NCBI GenBank assembly: GCA_036395755.1
Contig: DASWCZ010000062.1
Location: 1-48,894 of the forward strand
DNA: 48,894 nt
Direction: 5' to 3'
Source of the DNA: Gp7-AA6 sp036395755
Lineage (GTDB): Bacteria; Acidobacteriota; Thermoanaerobaculia; UBA5066; Gp7-AA6
This document shows, piece by piece, positions 47,627-48,894 of the stretch. The number at the start of each line of letters is the position of its first letter. Positions within the stretch are counted from its first letter, which is position 1. Position numbers and translations under genes: made by a program. The notes beneath the pieces are model-generated. The model had not been told where the DNA came from. It did no database searches and saw only the letters and a program-made list of their open reading frames with translations.

Positions 47627-48894
47627 TCACTTCTCCGGGCGTTCCGGCAGTTTCAGCAACCAAAGATCTCCCGTGATCCGCCCGCGCGAGTAGATGAGCT
47701 GCTTCCCGTCCATCGAAAGGCGTGGATCCTCGATGAAGAGACCGGACTCGGGGAAGTTCGTGACCTTGAGAGGCTCGGCCTTTCGCCAGCCCTGCGACGG
47801 CCCCGGGAGCCGATACACGTTCTTGTGGTCCGTCTGGTAGTAGAACCAGTTCCCGGAGGGCGAGAGCATCGGATGCCCGCTCCCCCTCTTGCCCGGGGTC
47901 GAGGCGACCACGCGCGTCTCCCCACCATCGATCGGGTGCGCGCGAATCGTGAGGTAGCTCTGGGCCGACGATTGGTAGACGATCCACTTGCCGTCGTTGC
48001 TCACGACGTGGAGCGGCGCCCGCGTCTCCTCGTTGGTCACCCGGCGGGATTTCCGCGTCGCGAGATCGAGGTGGTACAGGTAGTAGTCCGACGTCGAGCA
48101 GTAGGTGATCCCGCGGCTGTCCGGCATCCAGTACGGTACCCGGCCTTTCCCGACGAGCTGCCGCGGGCCCGCGCCGTCGGAGGCCATCAGCCAGACCTCG
48201 AGCTTTCCCGGTTGGCCCGCGGGCGCCCTTTCGAAGAGGATCGACTGCCCGTCGGGGGACCACTTGGGCCGGCCGTCGCTGAAGGCCGGGTCGCTCGTCA
48301 GCTGGTACGCCGCCTGCCCGGGGTCGAGTCTCCAGAGACGGCCGGCGTTTTCGTAGGCGACCGACCTGCCGTCGGGGGACAGGCTCTTCCACTCGATGTC
48401 GTTGTTGCCGGACGTCAGGACCTTCACTTCGCCGGTCACCCGTCCGAGCTCGGCGTCGAACGGCAGCGTCTCGAGATTGAACGTCTGTTCGAGCCCGGTG
48501 AACGCGATCTGTCTTCCGTCATGCGAGATCGCGGCCTGGGTATCGACGCCGCGTCCGACGGTCACCGGTTCGGCGGGGCCGTCGGCTTCGCCCTTCGCCG
48601 GCGAGAACGGAATCCTCCAGAGCGAGTAGTTCTTCCCCGGGTCCGCGTTCGAGTAGACGACCGAGCGGCCGTCGGGGGCCCAGACGGGGCGGCGTCCCCG
48701 GCAGAGGACCTTCGCTTCTCCGCCCGAGCTCGGGACGACGTGCACACGGAACTGCTCCGACTGGAAGAGGATCCACTTTCCATCCGGGGACAGTGTCGGA
48801 TAGAGGATGTAGCGAAAGACTCCTTCTCCGCCTGGCGGGCGGATCGGGATTTCCCGCGACTCCCCTCCGGTGGCGGGGACGCGGAAGATCTTCT
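47627..48894 (-). CDS. PD40/TolB-like beta-propeller protein, 5' truncated
   Basis: The frame is open to the right window edge (TGA at 47627-47629), giving about 422 residues of the C-terminus. The GTG at 48745 is internal: upstream sequence still reads VPATGGESREIPI, then YPTLSPDGKWILFQSEQFRV. Blades recur with the motif SPDGRSVAYENAGRLWRLDP, PKWSPDGQSILFERAP, YWMPDSRGITYC and SMDGKQLIYSRG. It ends GDLWLLKLPERPEK. The missing N-terminus could be a kinase, a winged-helix regulator or a signal peptide. It abuts the PIN gene convergently. Confidence 0.85.
   Translation of the reverse strand, partial: KIFRVPATGGESREIPIRPPGGEGVFRYILYPTLSPDGKWILFQSEQFRVHVVPSSGGEAKVLCRGRRPVWAPDGRSVVYSNADPGKNYSLWRIPFSPAKGEADGPAEPVTVGRGVDTQAAISHDGRQIAFTGLEQTFNLETLPFDAELGRVTGEVKVLTSGNNDIEWKSLSPDGRSVAYENAGRLWRLDPGQAAYQLTSDPAFSDGRPKWSPDGQSILFERAPAGQPGKLEVWLMASDGAGPRQLVGKGRVPYWMPDSRGITYCSTSDYYLYHLDLATRKSRRVTNEETRAPLHVVSNDGKWIVYQSSAQSYLTIRAHPIDGGETRVVASTPGKRGSGHPMLSPSGNWFYYQTDHKNVYRLPGPSQGWRKAEPLKVTNFPESGLFIEDPRLSMDGKQLIYSRGRITGDLWLLKLPERPEK

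Overview
The window is high-GC bacterial chromosome, dense with short or overlapping gene junctions. The gene families (many serine/threonine kinases with a C-terminal PD40 propeller, an MglA/MglB pair, a futalosine-route MqnD, ECF sigma and anti-sigma genes, PadR, SSF and MFS transporters) suggest an Acidobacteriota-type soil or sediment bacterium. That placement is inferred from gene content and was not tested phylogenetically.

Left half (1-24456). This is a tandem array of nine membrane-bound receptor-type Ser/Thr kinases. The first is cut by the window edge and eight are complete. A tenth is reduced to a 27-codon stub. Each has an N-terminal Hanks kinase domain (Gly loop at residues 19-26, Lys41, HRD 132-134, DFG 151-153 in the complete ones), one transmembrane helix near residue 305, and about 530-560 residues of repeated SPDG-type blades (WD40-like/TolB PD40). 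Adjacent copies usually overlap by 4 bp (ATGA or GTGA), so the array reads as one translationally coupled operon. Two kinase subfamilies are interspersed. A complete FitA/VapC-type toxin-antitoxin pair sits at one kinase-kinase junction (2541-3169) and a lone Phd/YefM-type antitoxin at another (13754-13987).

Middle (24459-30660). A DUF971 gene follows the kinase stub. Then come a dispersed inverted repeat, tRNA-Ser(GGA), an ECF sigma/anti-sigma/small membrane protein trio, SRP RNA, dnaX-ebfC-recR, a Roadblock/MglB-like gene and an MglA GTPase, with two REP-like hairpins flanking the Roadblock gene.

Minus-strand block (30172-33278). A MauE/DoxX membrane protein and a rhodanese, a small Cys-containing unknown, a MobA-like nucleotidyltransferase overlapping a PadR regulator with a 9+9 palindrome at its start, and a self-contained transcription unit for a 20-residue peptide with 11 lysines. 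That unit has its own promoter, hairpin leader, strong Shine-Dalgarno and intrinsic terminator.

Right part (33377-48894). mqnD and a DUF4149-type membrane protein are on the plus strand. A long minus-strand run follows: a small membrane protein, 3-hydroxyacyl-CoA dehydrogenase, amidohydrolase, outer-membrane protein, unknown exported protein, MFS, SSF symporter and M20 peptidase. Then an O-methyltransferase and a SirB1-DUF2203 fusion (plus strand), a second copy of the dispersed repeat, a lipoprotein, an UPF0173 hydrolase and a GAF-type methionine sulfoxide reductase (minus strand), an EamA transporter with an overlapping orphan PIN gene (plus strand), and the C-terminal part of another PD40 propeller protein (minus strand) leaving the window.
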